Source: DATCDE01 sp038252405
GTDB taxonomy: Bacteria > Actinomycetota > Actinomycetes > Prado026
Assembly: GCA_038252405.1 (NCBI GenBank)
Contig: JBBSAJ010000014.1
Location: 1 to 58,952 of the forward strand
DNA length: 58,952 bases
Direction: 5' to 3'
In this document: piece after piece, positions 1-7,447 of the stretch
Numbering within the stretch: the stretch's first letter is position 1
How the letters are laid out: the number at the start of each line of letters is the position of its first letter
Notes under the pieces: generated by a model
What the model was told of the DNA's origin: nothing
The model's input: only the letters and a program-made list of their open reading frames with translations
The model's database searches: none
Program-made: the position numbers and the translations under genes

Positions 1-404
1 AGGTCCTCGGTGCCTACCGCTACCAGCCGAACCTCGAGCGTCGCCACCACCTGCTCAAGAGCGTTCAGGACGCCGCCCCGGTGCTGCTCCACAACGCAGC
101 CCGGATCGAGGGCCTGTTCTGCTGCCAGTTCCTAGCGCTGCTCATCTGCGCCCTGATCGAACGCGAGGTCCGCAACGCGATGCGCACCGCGGTGCTGGAC
201 AACATCGCGCTCTACCCCGAGTTCCGCGACTGCAAGGCGCCCTCCACCGAACGGATCCTGGAGATCTTCGCCCCCGTCGCCCGCCACCAACTCCACCGCG
301 AAGGCACCCTCGTGCAGACCTTCCAGCCCGAGCTCACCACCCAGCAGCTGCAAATCCTCGAGCTACTCGGCCTGCCGCCCAGCGCCTACACGCAACAGCC
401 GTAA
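1..404 (+). mobile_element. IS1634-like transposase, 3' end (truncated by window edge)
   Basis: The frame is open from the first base to the stop at 402-404, giving about 133 C-terminal residues of an insertion-sequence transposase. The motif YRYQPNLERRHHLLK, then the stretch around ARIEGLFCCQFLALL and ALIEREVR, match my memory of the C-terminal part of IS1634/IS4-type transposases, where the last catalytic acidic residue precedes this region. The N-terminus, the DDE residues and the left inverted repeat lie outside the window, so intactness cannot be judged. I could not pick out the right inverted repeat after the stop. It borders a stretch rich in broken genes (0.4-12 kb). Confidence 0.8.
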
Positions 405-428
405 TCAACGAGATAACCCGCGCCAGAT

Positions 429-767
429 GTGCGGAACGTCAGTCACGAGGGCGGCCGAGTCGTGGGATTCTCCATGAACGAGCCCGCACATGCCACGACT
501 CAGGTAGCGATCGGACTGGTCCTGCAGACCCTGCCGGCAGACGCCGGGGTCGTCTGGACCACCACGAGGCCCAGCTGCTTCCTGGCGGAGCTACGCAGTG
601 CCACGCTTCGGAAAACCCTGGGCGGCCCCGGGCACGGCGAGGTGTTCGTGGAGTTCGACAGCGACGCCGCCAAGGCGGGGCAGCCGTACTGGGACCCTGG
701 CAATGTCACCGAGGCCATCGTGATGGCCGCCGCAATCTCGCGGCCGTCGGCCGCTCCTGGCTGCTAA
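429..767 (+). CDS. hypothetical protein downstream of the IS
   Basis: An open frame of 112 codons from a GTG, or 97 codons from the ATG at 474, which I slightly prefer because the first 15 codons are not protein-like. I do not recognise a family. The middle contains an alternating hydrophobic/charged stretch (GEVFVEFDSDAAKAG) that could be a beta strand and loop, so it may be a real small cytoplasmic protein. No clear ribosome binding site is visible. It lies alone between the IS end and the convergent exporter operon and could equally be a chance ORF in GC-rich DNA. A 9-bp inverted repeat (457-465 with 493-501) falls across its 5' part. Confidence 0.3.
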   Translation: MRNVSHEGGRVVGFSMNEPAHATTQVAIGLVLQTLPADAGVVWTTTRPSCFLAELRSATLRKTLGGPGHGEVFVEFDSDAAKAGQPYWDPGNVTEAIVMAAAISRPSAAPGC

Positions 768-830
768 GGCGGCCGTTGGCTACCGATTGCTGATCGACGC
801 GGCCGCGGACCGGTCATCCCGCAGGACCGT

Positions 831-882
831 CACCGCCTCCGGCGGTGCCGTTGCGGTGAGCGAGCCCAGCCGACCCGGCTGG
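831..882 (-). terminator. two tandem hairpins after the exporter operon
   Basis: Two perfect 7-bp stems with 3-nt loops follow each other: CACCGCC-TCC-GGCGGTG at 831-847 and CCAGCCG-ACC-CGGCTGG at 866-882. They lie 28-79 nt beyond the stop of the minus-strand permease gene. Neither is followed by a U-tract, as is common for actinobacterial terminators, so the terminator role is inferred from position. Apart from these, 768-909 shows nothing. Confidence 0.4.
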
Positions 883-909
883 ACGGGACTGGGGTTGGCG
901 CAGCGCGGC

Positions 910-3279
910 TCAACCCGTCCGCTCTCGGACGACTTCGGCCAGGTCCATCCGGCGAAGGGCCCGCAGGCCGGGCCGCTGGGAGAGCCAGACGACGAGCAGC
1001 AGGGCGAGAGTGGTGAGCAGCAGGGTGAGCGGGCGGACGACGAGTGTCAAGGTGAACTGGTCGGAGGAGAAGGACTTCAGGAACGCGGCCCCGGCCGCGA
1101 CGCCCAGCAGCAGACCGGGGATCACGCCGAGCAGGGCCACGAGCAGGTTCTCCTCGGTGATCAGACGGGCGAGGACCCGGTGGCGGACCCCTGCGGCACG
1201 CAGCGTGGCGATCTCGCGGCGCCGCTCCATGATGTTGACCGACATGGTGGTGAACACGATGGCGAAGGCCATCAGGCCGCCAAGGACCAGCATCCCGAGG
1301 ACGAAGACCCAAAACAGCCCGGCGTAGCTGTTCCAGGCCCGGGCCAGGGCCTGGGTGTCGGTGTAGGCGACGACGCCGGGAACGGCGCTGACGGCCTGTC
1401 GCACCGCCGTCGGATCAGTGCCTGGCTCGTAGGCCAGCAGCGCGGAGGTGGCCGGGACGTCACCGGCGACCGAGCGCAGCCAGTCCGCGGACGCGTAGAC
1501 GAAGGTGCCGAGCGGTTCGTCGACAAAGCCGGCGATTCGGGCCCGCAGGTCACGGCCGAGCGCGGGGAGTCTCAGGGTCACCTCGTCGCCGGGTCGGACG
1601 CCGAGCTGGCTGCGCAGGGACTGCCCGACCAGGATCCCGTCGGATGGCAGGGCGACGTCCCTGCCGCCGGGTGCCAGGAAGGCGTGCATCGTCGTGCGGG
1701 GGACGAACGCCGACAGAACTGTGGCGTAGGTTCTCCCGCCGCTGACCACGGCGACCGGCTGCTGCACCAGCGGCTCGGCCGTGCGGACGTCGGCCACGGC
1801 CATCAGCGCGGCCAGCGTTTTGCTGGTGACCGGCTCGGCCAGCTCGACCTGAGCATCGGCGGTGGCCACGACGTCGAACTGTCTGTGTAGCAGTGCGTTC
1901 ATGCTGTCGATCATGGTCCACGAGACAAGCACCAGGATCAGCGCGAGGGCCATCCCGGTCGCAGTGAACACGGTGCGTCGACGGTTGCGGTCGGCCCCGC
2001 GCAGCACCATGCGCCAGCGGGCCGGGAGTCTGCGCAGGGGCGGGATCAGCCGCTCGAGAAGCGTCGTGCCGTGCCCGGCTGCGACGGGCTCGTCGCGCAT
2101 CGCCTCGGCCGGAGGCACCCTGGAGGCCAGCAGGGCTGGGGCCAGCGCGGCCAGGGCGCCCACGCCGCTCCCGAAGACGAGGCCGGCCAGGATGGTCAAC
2201 GGGCGGACGGTGACGAGCACCGCGGACTGCGCGGGCAGGTCGATGGCCCGGACGTAGTACCCGCTGAGCACTCGGGCACCGATCGAGCCGATCAGCACGC
2301 CGAGGGTCGAGCCGGTCAGCCCGGCGACCAGGCCGTAGGTCAGGTAGTGCAGGCCGATGGTGCGACGCCGCATGCCCTGCGCCCGCAGCATCCCGATGAT
2401 CGGGCGCTCGGCTGCGACCCGGCGGGTGAGCAGCACGTACATGGACAGCGCCGCCGCGGACAAGAACAGCAGCGGGAAGGCGACGGCCATCTCCTGGAAC
2501 CCGTTGATGTCCTCGTTCAGCAGCGCGTTCGACGGCTGCTCGTCCCGGGTGAGCACCTGGGTCGCGCCGGCGCTCACCGCTGTCGCCGACAGCTGGCTGA
2601 GCAGGTCACCGGGTCGTCCGGCGTCCGTCAGCCGCACCAGCACCTGGTTCGGCGCGGTCGCTCCGTCGAGTGCCTGCACGGTGGCCTCGGGGGCGAAGAC
2701 CACGCCGAAGTCGTCAGGTGAGGTGATCGGGTCCTGCCGGCTGCGGGCCGGCCACAGGTACTCGGCGGAGGCGACCACGCCCACCACCCGCAGCTGCTGT
2801 GGGCCGCCGGCCCCGACGACGGTCACGGTGTCCCCTGGGCCGAGCCCGAAGTGCTCAGCCATGTGGTGCTCAACCAGCGCGGTAGCCGGGCCGGACAGGC
2901 CATGCCCCGACAGCAACGTGAGCCGGTCGACCGCTGGGTCGCCGCTGGCCGGGTAGCCGACCACGCGTCCGAGCAGCTTGTCCCGACCGACCGCGAAGGG
3001 CAGGTCCGCCTGGGTGCGTGTGGTCACCGCTGCCACACCATCGGTCGTCGCGGCTTGGCGCGCGAACCCGTCGACGTCACCACCGGTGACGAACAGGTCC
3101 GCGAACCGCTGGTCCACGAACACCCCGGCGTAGGAGGCGCGCAGGTTGCGGTAGGCGTCATACGACGCGACGAACAGAGCCACCCCGAGAAGCACGGTGA
3201 GCACGAGCGCCGCGAACTGCGGCCACTGGCGCCGGATGTCCCGGCGCAGCTTGGTCCGCAGGGTGGGGTGGCCGCTCAC
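910..3279 (-). CDS. ABC transporter permease, FtsX/MacB type with two FtsX modules
   Basis: A 789-residue membrane protein of the type that, with its ATPase, expels lipids, peptides or drugs or drives periplasmic work by mechanotransmission. A first membrane segment (about residues 20-42) is followed by a large outside domain to about 265 and a first FtsX module with the cytoplasmic patch ERPIIGMLRAQGMRRR. A second copy follows: membrane segment near 440, outside domain, and a C-terminal FtsX module containing MERRREIATLRAAGVRH. Two fused halves make it the whole membrane part. Start is GTG at 3279, overlapping the TGA of the upstream ATPase gene as GTGA, so the two are translationally coupled. 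Substrate unknown. Confidence 0.9.
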   Translation of the reverse strand: MSGHPTLRTKLRRDIRRQWPQFAALVLTVLLGVALFVASYDAYRNLRASYAGVFVDQRFADLFVTGGDVDGFARQAATTDGVAAVTTRTQADLPFAVGRDKLLGRVVGYPASGDPAVDRLTLLSGHGLSGPATALVEHHMAEHFGLGPGDTVTVVGAGGPQQLRVVGVVASAEYLWPARSRQDPITSPDDFGVVFAPEATVQALDGATAPNQVLVRLTDAGRPGDLLSQLSATAVSAGATQVLTRDEQPSNALLNEDINGFQEMAVAFPLLFLSAAALSMYVLLTRRVAAERPIIGMLRAQGMRRRTIGLHYLTYGLVAGLTGSTLGVLIGSIGARVLSGYYVRAIDLPAQSAVLVTVRPLTILAGLVFGSGVGALAALAPALLASRVPPAEAMRDEPVAAGHGTTLLERLIPPLRRLPARWRMVLRGADRNRRRTVFTATGMALALILVLVSWTMIDSMNALLHRQFDVVATADAQVELAEPVTSKTLAALMAVADVRTAEPLVQQPVAVVSGGRTYATVLSAFVPRTTMHAFLAPGGRDVALPSDGILVGQSLRSQLGVRPGDEVTLRLPALGRDLRARIAGFVDEPLGTFVYASADWLRSVAGDVPATSALLAYEPGTDPTAVRQAVSAVPGVVAYTDTQALARAWNSYAGLFWVFVLGMLVLGGLMAFAIVFTTMSVNIMERRREIATLRAAGVRHRVLARLITEENLLVALLGVIPGLLLGVAAGAAFLKSFSSDQFTLTLVVRPLTLLLTTLALLLVVWLSQRPGLRALRRMDLAEVVRERTG

Positions 3280-4004
3280 CAGGTCACCTCGGCCGCAGGA
3301 ACCGGCTGCGGTTGACGCACGTCCTCGACGATCGCGCCCGAGCCCATCCGGACCACGCGGTCAGCCATCCCAGCGATCGCCTGGTTGTGCGTCACGATCA
3401 CGACCGCTCGGCCACCGGTGCGTGCGGCCCGCTCGAGATGGGCGAGGACCTGACGGCCGGTCACCAGGTCGAGGGAACCGGTCGGCTCGTCGCACAGCAG
3501 CAGGTCGGGTTGGGACACCAACGCCCGGGCGATGGCCACCCGCTGCTGCTGCCCCCCGGACAGCTGCCCGGGGAAGTGGTTAGCCCGGTCGGTCAGCCCC
3601 ACGTCGGCCAGCACCGTGCCCACCCGGTCCCCGACCGGGGTGCCGGTGAGCTCGGCCACCACGGCCACGTTCTCCGCCGCGGTGAGCGTCGGTACCAGGT
3701 TGAAGAACTGGAAGACGAACCCGAGGGTCTGCCGACGGACGTCGGTCAGCTCGTCGGAGCCCATCCCGGTGAGATCCCGCCCGGCCAGGATCACCCGCCC
3801 CGACGTCGCCGGTTCGATGCCGCCGAGCACGTTCAGCAGGGTCGTCTTCCCGGACCCGGACGGGCCGAGCACCACCACCAGCTCGCCCGGCTCAAGGGCG
3901 AGGCTGACCCCGCGCAACGCGTACACGGCGGCCTCGCCGGTGCCGTAGACCTTCGTCACGTCCTCGAGCCGGGCTAGCGCTGTCGCCGGCGCAGCCATGG
4001 ACAT
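3276..4004 (-). CDS. ABC transporter ATP-binding protein (LolD/MacB type)
   Basis: ATPase of 242 residues that powers the adjacent FtsX-type permease. Walker A GPSGSGKTT, Q-loop near FQFFN, signature LSGGQQQRVAIARAL, Walker B LLLCDEPTGSLD and the switch histidine in IVTHNQ are all present, so it should be active. The open frame extends upstream to 4286, but that part reads as low-complexity Arg/Ser/Pro shadow of the UspA gene; the ATG at 4004 has a GGAAGGGG ribosome site just before it and starts MSMAAPATALARLEDV, typical for the family. It overlaps the permease start by 4 nt. No regulator is adjacent, so what induces the pair is unknown. Confidence 0.92.
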   Translation of the reverse strand: MSMAAPATALARLEDVTKVYGTGEAAVYALRGVSLALEPGELVVVLGPSGSGKTTLLNVLGGIEPATSGRVILAGRDLTGMGSDELTDVRRQTLGFVFQFFNLVPTLTAAENVAVVAELTGTPVGDRVGTVLADVGLTDRANHFPGQLSGGQQQRVAIARALVSQPDLLLCDEPTGSLDLVTGRQVLAHLERAARTGGRAVVIVTHNQAIAGMADRVVRMGSGAIVEDVRQPQPVPAAEVTW

Positions 4005-4080
4005 CAGTCCCCTTCCACCTGGGACGGCACCGAGTCGACGAAACCGGGGTCGGACCACCCGCCGCGCCGAGGCCGGCTCG

Positions 4081-4519
4081 TCAGAGCTCGCCGCGGACCA
4101 CGACCACCGGGCAGGTGGCGTGCTCCACGCAGTGCGTGCTGACGGATCCAACCAGCATGCCGGCGAAGTGGCCGCGGCCGTGGCTGCCGACGAGGAGCAG
4201 ATCGGCGTCGCGTGCCTCGGCAAGCAGCACCGGTGCCGGTCGACCCTCGATGACCGCGGTCTCCACGGGCACCGGCGGTGGGTCACCCAGCGCCGCGGAC
4301 ACCGAGGCGCGCAGCTGCTCGGCGGCGTCGGCTGCGAAGTGCGCCCCCGACCAGTCGGGGGGCGACGCCGTAAGTGGTGGGGTAGCGCCAGGCGGTCACG
4401 GCGCGCAGCGCGGCCCTGCTGGCGTGCGCGTACTGGGCGGCCCAGCGCAGCGCGGCCTGTGCCTGCGGCGACCCGTCGACCCCGACGACGACGGTTTGCA
4501 GATTCGATGGTGCGGCCAT
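4081..4519 (-). pseudogene. universal stress protein (UspA family), split by a frameshift
   Basis: The gene starts at ATG 4519 behind AAAGGGGAAG and reads MAAPSNLQTVVVGVDGSPQA, the classic UspA N-terminus with the ATP-binding Asp in VGVDGS. After about residue 54 the frame runs out of homology and stops early near 4283. The C-terminal half continues in another frame and ends at 4081 with the nucleotide-binding pattern G-x2-G-x9-G-S (GSHGRGHFAGMLVGS). Removing one base in the run of six G at 4357-4362 restores a continuous protein of 145 residues, the normal family length. It is either a recent pseudogene, a slippage-prone gene or a homopolymer sequencing error. The intact protein would bind ATP and act in dormancy or stress survival. 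Confidence 0.85.
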
Positions 4520-4669
4520 GGCGCTTCCCCTTTCATCTGACAGCTCTCGAGACTGAGGCCCTCAGGCGTGGAATCGCGGGTGCCCAACGTCCTCGGTGCG
4601 GGTGCAGGAGTGGCTGCCGCGCCCGCGAACCGGTGGGATCGAACCGGCTGGCCGCCGGGGCCGGTGCGT

Positions 4670-6469
4670 TCACGAGGCCACCCCTGCGGTCAGCTGCGTC
4701 GGGGCCGCGGTGGAGCTGGTGAGCGCTGCCAGCAGCGCCTGGTGGGTGAGCCAGCCGGTGAGATTGCCGTGGTCGTCGACGACCGGGGTGGCGGAGGCCC
4801 CTGCGCTGGCCAGCAGGCCGGCGGCTTCGATCAGGGTGGTGTCGGGGGTGACGAGCGGGGGCTGTTCGGTGACCGCGGCCACGGTGAGGGTGGCGCTGTC
4901 CTCGTCGTCGGCGAGGGTCCGGGACACGGTCTGGGCGGTGACCACGCCGACGAGGATCCCCTGCTGGACGACGGGGAGCGCGGATCCGCCGGAGGCCAGC
5001 AGCAGGCGGGCCGCCCGCTCCAGCGGAAGGTCCTGCTCGACGGCCTGCGGGGCGGGGTCCATCACAGTCGCGACGCGTGCGCCGCTGCCGGTGGCTGCCG
5101 ACCGGCCACGGCGCAGGTCGACTCCGCGGCGACGCAGCTTGAGGGTGTAGATGGTGTCGGAGGGCATCAGCGTGTGGGACACCCCGGCAGCCACGACGAT
5201 GGCCAGCATCAGCGGCAGGATGATCGTGTACTCGCCGGTCAGCTCGAACATGATGAGGACGGCGGTGATGGGGGCGCGGGCGGCCCCGGCGAAGACGGCC
5301 CCCATGCCGACGAGAGCGTAGGCGCCCACCGGGCCGGTGACCCCGGGAGCCATGGCGTGGGCGACGTCGCCGAAAGCGGCGCCGAGCATCGCGCCGATGA
5401 ACAGCGAGGGGGCGAAGATGCCGCCGGACCCGCCGATTCCGATGGTCAGGCTGGTGGCGAGCATCTTGCCGAGCAGCAGCACGAGCAGGAAGCCCAGGGC
5501 GTATCTGCCTTCGACGCTGTTCTGCAGGATCGGGTAGCCCACGCCGTACATCTGCGGCAGGGCCAGCAGCAGCAGGCCGAGCAGCAGCCCCCCGACGGCG
5601 GGGCGGGCCCACTCCGGCCATCTCCACGCCCAGTCGCAAGCATCCTCCACCGCGTAGAGCACGCGAGTGAACAGCACCCCGCCGCCGGCCGCGACCACGC
5701 CGAGCAAGGCGTAGAGCAGGTACTCGGCGGGCGAGACGAGGGTGAATGAGGGCAGGTGCAGGAACGGGGCGTTGCCGAACGCGGCCCGCCCGATCGCCGA
5801 GGCGGTGACGGCGGCCAGCACGACGGCGCCGAACGCCTCGGTGGCGAAGTCGTCCAGCAGTAGCTCGAGGGCGAAGAAGACTCCAGCGATCGGCGCGTTG
5901 AAGGTGGCGGCGATGCCGCCCGCGGCGCCGCAGGCGACCAAGGTCCGCAGCCGGGACTCGGGCACCTTCGCCAACCTGCCCAGCGTCGAGCCGAGCGCCG
6001 AGCCGATCTGCACGATGGGTCCCTCGCGGCCGACCGACCCACCGGCGCCGATGCAGACCGCCGAGGCGAGCGCCTTGACCCCGGCGACCTTTCCCGGGAT
6101 GCGCCCGCCCCGGTTGGCGATCGCGTACATCACCTCGGGGACCCCGTGGCCGCGGGCTTCTCGGGCGAACCGGTCCACCAGCGGCCCGTACAGCAGGCCC
6201 CCGACGACAGGGGTCAGCACCACGAAGAAGACGCCAAGCCAGGGCAGCCCCGGGTGCGGAACCCGGCCGGCGGCCGAGTAGTCGGCGGTCCCGGTGAAGA
6301 GCTGGGTGGCGTGAGTGATCAGCCAGCGGAACACGATGGCGCCGAGCCCGGCCCCGGCGCCGACCAACAGGGCCAGGGCGACCAGGCTGCTGCGGCTGCC
6401 GCTCAGCCAGCGAGTCATGCCGACCCGGCGCCGGACGCTGACTGCCCGCAAGGATGTGACGAGTTCCAT
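4670..6469 (-). CDS. ClC chloride channel/antiporter with C-terminal CBS pair
   Basis: A 599-residue integral membrane protein of the ClC family. The anion-pathway motifs are present in order: GHGVPE (place of GSGIP), GREGP with the gating glutamate, and GGIFAPSLFIG (GxFxP). About ten hydrophobic helices span residues 20-430, followed by two CBS domains (about 470-590, with SALPVVQQGILVGVV and ATPVVDDHGNLTGWL) that usually bind adenine nucleotides. The open frame extends to 6685 but the extra N-terminus is an Arg/Pro shadow of marR; ATG 6469 begins MELVTSLRAVSVRRR and has GGTGG before it. It is divergent from a MarR-type regulator with a repeat-rich operator between them, so repression by that protein is likely. 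Transport stoichiometry cannot be read from sequence. Confidence 0.9.
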   Translation of the reverse strand: MELVTSLRAVSVRRRVGMTRWLSGSRSSLVALALLVGAGAGLGAIVFRWLITHATQLFTGTADYSAAGRVPHPGLPWLGVFFVVLTPVVGGLLYGPLVDRFAREARGHGVPEVMYAIANRGGRIPGKVAGVKALASAVCIGAGGSVGREGPIVQIGSALGSTLGRLAKVPESRLRTLVACGAAGGIAATFNAPIAGVFFALELLLDDFATEAFGAVVLAAVTASAIGRAAFGNAPFLHLPSFTLVSPAEYLLYALLGVVAAGGGVLFTRVLYAVEDACDWAWRWPEWARPAVGGLLLGLLLLALPQMYGVGYPILQNSVEGRYALGFLLVLLLGKMLATSLTIGIGGSGGIFAPSLFIGAMLGAAFGDVAHAMAPGVTGPVGAYALVGMGAVFAGAARAPITAVLIMFELTGEYTIILPLMLAIVVAAGVSHTLMPSDTIYTLKLRRRGVDLRRGRSAATGSGARVATVMDPAPQAVEQDLPLERAARLLLASGGSALPVVQQGILVGVVTAQTVSRTLADDEDSATLTVAAVTEQPPLVTPDTTLIEAAGLLASAGASATPVVDDHGNLTGWLTHQALLAALTSSTAAPTQLTAGVAS

Positions 6470-6472
6470 GAC

Positions 6473-6520
6473 CACCAATGGGGTATGTATGACAGCAATA
6501 GATGTACGATAGCATTGGTG
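6473..6520. promoter_or_regulatory. divergent promoter/operator between clc and marR
   Basis: The short gap carries a perfect 8-bp inverted repeat, CACCAATG at 6473-6480 and CATTGGTG at 6513-6520, and inside it an imperfect direct repeat, ATGTATGACAGCA (6485-6497) and ATGTACGATAGCA (6502-6514), spaced 17 bp. TACGAT at 6505-6510 could be the -10 box of marR. The arrangement fits a MarR dimer site that controls both genes. Confidence 0.55.
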
Positions 6521-7047
6521 TGAAGCCGAGGACCGACCTGGGTGGTGAGGCTGTGGCTCGCAGTGCTGACCGGATCGGCGTCTACGCGCGGGCCGCGGCC
6601 GACGCCGACGCTGTCCAGACCGCCTCGCGCGCCCTGCTCGGGGTGGTCGCCCGCTCGCTCGCCCCCGCTCTGGAGGAGATCTCACTCCCCCAGTTCCGGG
6701 TGCTCGTCATCATGTCCGCGGCCGGGCAGCCGATGCGCAGCGGGGACCTCGCGGCCGCGCTCGGCGTGCACCCGTCCACCTTCAGCCGCACCACCAACCG
6801 GCTCGAGACCGGCGGGTGGGTCCAGCGGGCGGAGAACCCCGACAGCCGCCGCGAGACGTTGATCGAGCTGCAGCCACAGGGGCGCCGCCTGGTCGACACA
6901 GTCACCCGGCGCCGTCACGACGAGATCGAGAAGATCCTGGACCAGGCCACCCCCGCGGCTCGGCGGCAGATCCTGGCCGGGATGCAGGCGTTCGCAGTCG
7001 CCTCCAGCGAGCCGGGCGCCGTGGAGCTGGCCGCACTCGGTATGTGA
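6520..7047 (+). CDS. MarR family transcriptional regulator
   Basis: A winged-helix regulator of about 175 residues. Core: ISLPQFRVLVIMSAAGQPM, recognition helix HPSTFSRTTNRLETGGWV, wing RAENPDSRRETLIELQPQGRRL, then a C-terminal dimer helix. The frame also has an ATG at 6502, but that lies inside the operator repeats and the probable -10 box; GTG 6520 or GTG 6553 is more likely. MarR proteins usually repress their own divergent neighbour and release DNA on binding small aromatic or oxidising ligands; here the neighbour is the ClC channel. Effector unknown. A decayed copy of its last codons lies about 350 bp downstream (7320-7433). Confidence 0.85.
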   Translation: MKPRTDLGGEAVARSADRIGVYARAAADADAVQTASRALLGVVARSLAPALEEISLPQFRVLVIMSAAGQPMRSGDLAAALGVHPSTFSRTTNRLETGGWVQRAENPDSRRETLIELQPQGRRLVDTVTRRRHDEIEKILDQATPAARRQILAGMQAFAVASSEPGAVELAALGM

Positions 7048-7069
7048 GGTCCCCCGCGGCCCGGGGGCG

Positions 7070-7225
7070 GTGGGGTTCCTTCTCGGCGAGCGGTTCCTGC
7101 TCTTCACCCACGTCGGGCGAGAATCGGGGCGCGCCGACCGCCCGCCCGTGGAGATCGTCGACCACGCCCGGCAGGCCGGGGAGCACTTGGTCCGCTCTGG
7201 CACCGGGCAGCCCGAGCACAGATGA
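7070..7225 (+). pseudogene. remnant of a deazaflavin-dependent nitroreductase-type protein (DUF385-like)
   Basis: A 51-codon frame reads FLLGERFLLFTHVGRESG, then RADRPPVEIVDHARQAG and LVRSGTGQPEHR before a stop. This resembles the central part of the F420-dependent oxidoreductase family, where a LLLTHxGRKSG-like motif and a VLEVVDHD-like strand are followed by a small Gly-rich turn. The N-terminal helix and the C-terminal half are missing, so I call it a fragment, not a gene. Recognition is from motif memory only. Confidence 0.45.
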
Positions 7226-7319
7226 TCGGAACCCGCCCATGGTCGCGACTTCGATCGGCCATGCCCGTAGGCCAGCACCCGCTCACCGGTAGCGCTCAGC
7301 GGCTCTGACCGCCGCTGAG

Positions 7320-7433
7320 CAGCGCGATACGACCACGGCGAGGATCCTGGAGAGGGCCGGCCCTGGATCTGGACAGACGCGCAGGCCCGGCGCCGTGGAG
7401 CTGGCCGCGCTGCACGGGCGAGAGGACTGCTGA
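7320..7433 (+). pseudogene. decayed copy of a MarR C-terminus
   Basis: The in-frame peptide ARILERAGPGSGQTRRPG followed by AVELAALHGREDC and a stop mirrors the intact MarR tail, which has KILDQATP and then PGAVELAALGM. The DNA word GGCGCCGTGGAGCTGGCCGC is shared by both (7017-7036 and 7389-7408). The part between the two blocks is shortened, consistent with an internal deletion in a duplicated or second marR gene. The rest of 7226-7447 holds nothing I recognise. Confidence 0.5.
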
Positions 7434-7447
7434 CCTCTTCGGTCCTG

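Noticed and set aside
457..501. 9-bp inverted repeat near the IS end as a possible IS terminal repeat
   Set aside because: IS terminal repeats face each other across the element; this repeat is a local stem inside a hypothetical ORF 50 bp past the transposase stop.
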